A stretch of DNA of 64,000 nucleotides, taken from Microcaldota archaeon. Its GTDB lineage: Archaea; Micrarchaeota; Micrarchaeia; Micrarchaeales; CABMGC01. Shown in pieces: positions 60,637-64,000 of the stretch (its first letter is position 1; every line of letters starts with the position of its first letter). Both the position numbers and the translations under genes were made by a program. A model generated the notes under the pieces. It saw only the letters and a list, made by a program, of their open reading frames with translations, had not been told where the DNA came from and searched no databases. The stretch spans positions 613,155 through 677,154 of the forward strand of contig JAJYVH010000001.1 in the NCBI GenBank assembly GCA_021792095.1, given 5' to 3'.

Positions 60637-61680
60637 ATGCAGGAGTACCAGGAGTTCAGGAGCGAGTTCAACGACAAGTACAGCCTCGTGTCAAGGAAGA
60701 TACTGCGTGCGCTTTCCGAGAACGCTAGGATAAGCATCTCCGACCTGAGCAAGCAGCTCGAGCTCTCCAGGAAGACGACCAAGGACAGGATACTCAGGCT
60801 GGAGAAGGAGCTGGGCATACGCTACACGCTGGAGCTGGACGAGGACAAGCTGGGTATAGGCAACCCGCACCTGATAATGCTCAGGTTCGGCAAGAAGCCC
60901 AGCAACGAGGCCATCAAGGCTGCATTCTCGCGTTCCCACATACCGCAGGTGGTCGCAAGGGTGAACGGCAGTTACGACATGTTCGTGTACGCGAACGCGC
61001 AGAGGCGCGACGAGTACGTGCACTGGGACAAGAGCATGCAGATCTCGCTCGCCGAGTACGGCGTGTCCTGGTACCCGTCAGAGGTAGCGCACAAGCAGCT
61101 TGGCTTCTACCCGATAAGGAACGAGCTGATAGAGAGGATGGAGATGGCGCCGAAGCACAAGGCGATACTGAAGGCGCTGAACGCCAACTCGCGCTCCACG
61201 TTCCAGGAGATATCGAAGCAGACGGGCCTGCACTTCAACACTGTGGCGTACAACTACAAGAGCCTGCTCGAGCTCGGCTACATAAAGCGCTTCACGCTCG
61301 TGATGCGCAAGCCCGCAAATCTAACGCTGGTGGCCCTTTTCGACAAGTACAGGATATCAGACAGGTTCGAGGAAGACGCCAAGTACACAAGGTACATGTT
61401 CAAGGCGGACGACGACAACTCGATGATAAGCAGGTTCATACTTGTGAACGAGCTCGTGGGGGCCAACGACTTCTTCGGAGCGGGCATATTCGACAGCGCG
61501 GAGATGGCGCAAAAAGGCTTCGTGAACCCCTACAGGAAGATGCACGCCCCTGACAAGGCCAACCCCCATTACGGCACTGTGGAGAGCGTGATACTGGGCG
61601 ACCTTCCGATAAGGAGCCTGGAAACCAGAAAAGCGTACAGCACGCTTGTGTGGAAGCCGCAGCAGGAGGAGGGGCAGTAG
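60637..61680 (+). CDS. double-HTH Lrp/AsnC-like transcription regulator
   Basis: The 347 residues have one winged-helix unit at about residues 15-65 (KILRALSENARISISDLSKQ, SRKTTKDRILRLEKELG). A ligand-type alpha/beta segment follows. A second helix-turn-helix lies at about 165-215 (KAILKALNANSRSTFQEISK, NTVAYNYKSLLELGYIKRFT). A tandem arrangement in one chain resembles fused Lrp-like repressors of archaea. It probably regulates itself and the divergent transporter. Start ATG 60637. Confidence 0.82.
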   Translation: MQEYQEFRSEFNDKYSLVSRKILRALSENARISISDLSKQLELSRKTTKDRILRLEKELGIRYTLELDEDKLGIGNPHLIMLRFGKKPSNEAIKAAFSRSHIPQVVARVNGSYDMFVYANAQRRDEYVHWDKSMQISLAEYGVSWYPSEVAHKQLGFYPIRNELIERMEMAPKHKAILKALNANSRSTFQEISKQTGLHFNTVAYNYKSLLELGYIKRFTLVMRKPANLTLVALFDKYRISDRFEEDAKYTRYMFKADDDNSMISRFILVNELVGANDFFGAGIFDSAEMAQKGFVNPYRKMHAPDKANPHYGTVESVILGDLPIRSLETRKAYSTLVWKPQQEEGQ

Positions 61681-61696
61681 ACGCGCCGCCCCGGCA

Positions 61697-63238
61697 TCAG
61701 GCGATGAGCTCGCCGAGGCTCCTTTTTTGCAGCGAGAGGAGCTGCTCCACGCCCAGCGCGTTAAGGTTTATCGACTTCTCGAAAAGCTCCCTGCACGAAA
61801 GCCCGTTGGCGAGCGCTTTGAGCACGCTGGTGTCCGTGACGTGCAGGTCCCTGTCGTCGCTGCACACGACGTAGGGGTCGAAGAGTTCGGTCTTGCCGGC
61901 CCACGAGAGTATCTGCGTCTCCCTTGAAGTGACGACGCCCCTCTCTGCCAGGCCGCGGACGAACTCGGGCACCACCATGCCCCTTACAAACAGGTGCTGC
62001 ACGGCGAGCAGGGACGTAAGCAGGTTGAGGTGGTCCCCGTAGCCTTTCGGCGAGCCGCGCATCACGCCGTAACCGTCGCCCTTCCTCTCTATGCCCAGCT
62101 CGGTGACAGGCCAGCACACGGGGCAGTCCGCCGTGGTCTTTATCACGGCCAGCAGGTACCTGACCGCGAAATTAATCGTAGGGCTATGCTCCTTGAAGAG
62201 CGCGTAGAGCTCCCTGGAGGTCTTCGGGGCCTCCATGCCCCAGGAATGGCCGCAGCCCTTCACCTCCACCTTAGTCCCGAGCTCGTTCCTGAACTCGTGA
62301 GGCCGGTCCGAGCAGAACAGATGCACGGTCTTGGCGTCGGCGGAGAGAGTGGCCCTTATCACCTTCTTCGAGCTCTCGCCGCACTTGGGGCAGGACACGG
62401 AAACTATCCAGGGGTGCGATGTCCTGGTTATCCTGGAAAGCACCTTCCTGAACTTCGGATCATGTAGAGCCGCAACCGACTGCAGGAACTCGTTGTCGGG
62501 GCCCAGCAGTAGCACCTCCTCCTTGGGCACGAAGTTGAAATACAAAGGCACCTTAACCACATCGATTCCGAGACCCTCGAGCAGCTCCTTTATGACAAGG
62601 TAGTACTGTATCGCCTTCGCCTCCGGGAGCCTTTTTGCGTACTTCATGGCCGTTTCGGCCAGCTCCCTGTCCCTGTCGATCCAGTACACGCCCTTCAGGC
62701 CCTCGTCCACCGGCCCCTTCCCGAACTCGTCGCTTGCCACGTCGCTGCAGCGCTTCTTGAAGGCGCTCCCTCCGAGCCTCCAAAGCTGGTGCTTCACGTA
62801 GCGGTACGGCTCGATGTCTGTGTCCAGGCTGCTTATTATGTTTATGGCTGGCGCCCTGATCGCCTCCAGCACCTCCTCCCCTGTTATGGCGGAGATGCAT
62901 GCCCTTATCTCCCCGCTCGAACGCCGCGACGCGCCGTACCTGCCAAGGTATGCGGTGCCGAAGGCCGAAAGGAACAGCGCTTCGAGGAAGTAAGCGGCCT
63001 CGTAGAGCGGGGAGAACGAGTTGGGCACCTCGCCGCCTATTACTATCGCATAGTCGTTGTTCCTGTCCGTGTCGGTGCACATCGTCACCGCAATGCCTCC
63101 ACCGCTCTCCTCAACTTTGCGCAGGTAGCGGAAATTCACCTTGCCGTCGAACGCGAGCAGCTGCTCCACGAACGCGGCCAGCCCCTCGGCGTTGCCGCCA
63201 ATCAGCTTGGTGAAGAAATTACCGTCGAGCCCTTCCAT
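61697..63238 (-). CDS. hypothetical protein with cysteine-rich metal-binding segment
   Basis: The 513-residue soluble protein is not recognised. In the middle it has CPKCGESSKK, FCSDRPHEF and GCGHSWGME, then CPVCW, a layout that would bind zinc. An N-terminal region (VNFRYLRKVEE, IVIGGEVPNSFSPLYEAAYF) and a C-terminal helical region flank it. It lies downstream of aIF5B but has its own TATA-like AACAATAAAAGCG (63258-63270, minus strand). ATG 63238 follows it by about 25 bases and is preferred over the longer frame. Confidence 0.65.
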   Translation of the reverse strand: MEGLDGNFFTKLIGGNAEGLAAFVEQLLAFDGKVNFRYLRKVEESGGGIAVTMCTDTDRNNDYAIVIGGEVPNSFSPLYEAAYFLEALFLSAFGTAYLGRYGASRRSSGEIRACISAITGEEVLEAIRAPAINIISSLDTDIEPYRYVKHQLWRLGGSAFKKRCSDVASDEFGKGPVDEGLKGVYWIDRDRELAETAMKYAKRLPEAKAIQYYLVIKELLEGLGIDVVKVPLYFNFVPKEEVLLLGPDNEFLQSVAALHDPKFRKVLSRITRTSHPWIVSVSCPKCGESSKKVIRATLSADAKTVHLFCSDRPHEFRNELGTKVEVKGCGHSWGMEAPKTSRELYALFKEHSPTINFAVRYLLAVIKTTADCPVCWPVTELGIERKGDGYGVMRGSPKGYGDHLNLLTSLLAVQHLFVRGMVVPEFVRGLAERGVVTSRETQILSWAGKTELFDPYVVCSDDRDLHVTDTSVLKALANGLSCRELFEKSINLNALGVEQLLSLQKRSLGELIA

Positions 63239-63276
63239 ACAGATTCTAGAGGAACCAACGCTTTTATTGTTTCTCG

Positions 63277-64000
63277 TCACTTCCTGCTCCGCTTCATCCT
63301 GGATATCTCGTCGAGCAGGTTCCTCTCCTCGTCGTCCAGCAGGTAGCTGAACTTGGAGCGAAGCAGCGTCTCCTCGTCGTCGTTTATATGCGAGTACATG
63401 ACCTTGTCGTCCTTTATCTGCCTGCCGAAGGTGACGCCGTCCATAGATATCGCCACGCTCTCGCCCTTGACCGCCTCATCCACCTTAGCACCGTTGTTCT
63501 GCAGCTCCTTGATGCGGCCGAGCGGATCGCCCTTCTCGTCCATCATGAGCACCGAAGATTTGAGCTTGCCAGCTATCACGTCGACGCCGAATATCGCCGG
63601 ATGGGACATCCTGAAGGCGGTGTTGGGCACGACCTTGACCATGCACGGGAAGGTCAGTGTCCTGGCTGCGTCGTCGCGCTCCCTCCTCTTTTGCTCGCCG
63701 AGCCACGCCCTGTAGTCGTCGATTATCTTGTATATTATGTTCTCCTCCAGCACCTTCACGTTAGCCGCCTCGCTCTCGCGCGCCGCGTCTTCGTCCACGC
63801 TCACGTTGAACGCGAGCACCACTGAGCTGTACGGGTCAAGGGCGCGCATGCTGAAGGCGTCGAGCACGTCGCGCTTGCTCACGTTCCCTATGCCCTTCTT
63901 GCTTATCTTCACGCCCTCCGCGCCGAGCAGCTTCGAGAGCGCCTCCATGCTGCCCATCGTGTCCGTCTTGAGCACTATGCCTGGCTTCTCGACGGCAAAC
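63277..64000 (-). CDS. infB: translation initiation factor aIF5B (IF-2), C-terminal part
   Basis: The visible 241 residues are the end of aIF5B; the GTPase part lies beyond the right edge. KPGIVLKTDTMGSMEAL, KKGIGNVSKRDVLDAFS and the AIFGVDVIAGKLKSSVLMM, PLGRIKELQ and KVDEAVKGESVAISMDGVTF segments match domains III and IV. These bind initiator tRNA and the ribosome during subunit joining. The frame is open to base 64000, so the start is not seen. Confidence 0.92.
   Translation of the reverse strand, partial: FAVEKPGIVLKTDTMGSMEALSKLLGAEGVKISKKGIGNVSKRDVLDAFSMRALDPYSSVVLAFNVSVDEDAARESEAANVKVLEENIIYKIIDDYRAWLGEQKRRERDDAARTLTFPCMVKVVPNTAFRMSHPAIFGVDVIAGKLKSSVLMMDEKGDPLGRIKELQNNGAKVDEAVKGESVAISMDGVTFGRQIKDDKVMYSHINDDEETLLRSKFSYLLDDEERNLLDEISRMKRSRK

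Noticed and set aside
1..64000. CRISPR array, transposase, integrase, rRNA operon or Cdc6-type origin
   Set aside because: I looked through both strands for these and saw no regular repeat-spacer pattern and no matching genes.

Overview
This window is archaeal chromosomal DNA. It carries transcription factor B, the C-terminal part of aIF5B, the RFC small subunit, topoisomerase VI subunit A, prefoldin alpha, a LonB-type protease, archaeal ribosomal proteins uL15 and uL30, and the GatD/GatE amidotransferase used instead of a glutaminyl-tRNA synthetase. Many starts lie about 25-40 bases downstream of an AT-rich TATA-like box and lack a Shine-Dalgarno sequence, which suggests widespread leaderless transcripts. 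Others have clear GGTGA or GGAGGTG sites. Genes are tightly packed, GC-rich, and use AGG and ATA freely. The single-gene operons, the many unknown proteins, the archaeal pilin of the LQAALEYL type and the small DMT-family proteins suggest a DPANN-type archaeon, perhaps Micrarchaeota-like. There is no rRNA here to prove that.

Layout. 0-7 kb: a truncated membrane protein, TFB, a cation/proton antiporter, an EF-Tu domain-II-like protein, an encapsulated-ferritin-like protein and several unknown genes. 7.1-9.4 kb: an AT-rich accessory stretch with unknown proteins and a 485-base gap full of hairpins. 9.4-14.4 kb: a spermidine-synthase-like protein, a GT2 glycosyltransferase, a DUF929-VKOR disulfide pair and a Hef-type helicase. 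14.4-23.5 kb: tRNA-Phe, a zinc-ribbon/glycine-rich surface protein, ValRS, a MacB-like ABC cluster and an aminotransferase. 23.5-32.4 kb: tRNA-Val, two tRNA-Gly genes, CysRS, a Nudix enzyme, an HD phosphohydrolase and several unknown proteins. 32.5-36.6 kb (minus strand): uL30, uL15, a GT4 glycosyltransferase, a coiled-coil protein and a beta-CASP ribonuclease. 36.8-46.6 kb: an unknown gene, prefoldin-FtsY, RFC-S, a radical SAM protein, a tRNA-Glu fragment, TrmI, topoisomerase I, paired 4-TM transporters and TyrRS. 46.6-64 kb: LonB-Top6A, a pilus ATPase and pilin, a CDP-alcohol phosphatidyltransferase, IleRS, GatD-GatE, a DMT transporter divergent from a double-HTH regulator, an unknown zinc-cysteine protein and aIF5B, which is cut by the right edge.

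How the genes work together. Most serve information processing: four aminoacyl-tRNA synthetases, GatDE, TrmI, four intact tRNAs, ribosomal proteins, an RNA-processing nuclease, FtsY/prefoldin for protein targeting and folding, and replication/repair factors. A second theme is the cell surface: a pilin with its ATPase, COG1361/MacB exporter genes, a glycine-rich anchored protein, DUF929-VKOR for extracellular disulfides, glycosyltransferases and lipid head-group transfer.

The points most worth a second look are the ferritin-like protein of the encapsulin-cargo family with no shell gene nearby, an IleRS whose HIGH and KMSKS signatures are both degenerate, a CysRS with a zinc-ligand Cys replaced by Asp, a tRNA-Glu fragment lacking its 5' third, and several intergenic structured-RNA candidates. 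The clearest of these lies between tyrS and lonB. No CRISPR array, transposase or integrase was seen.
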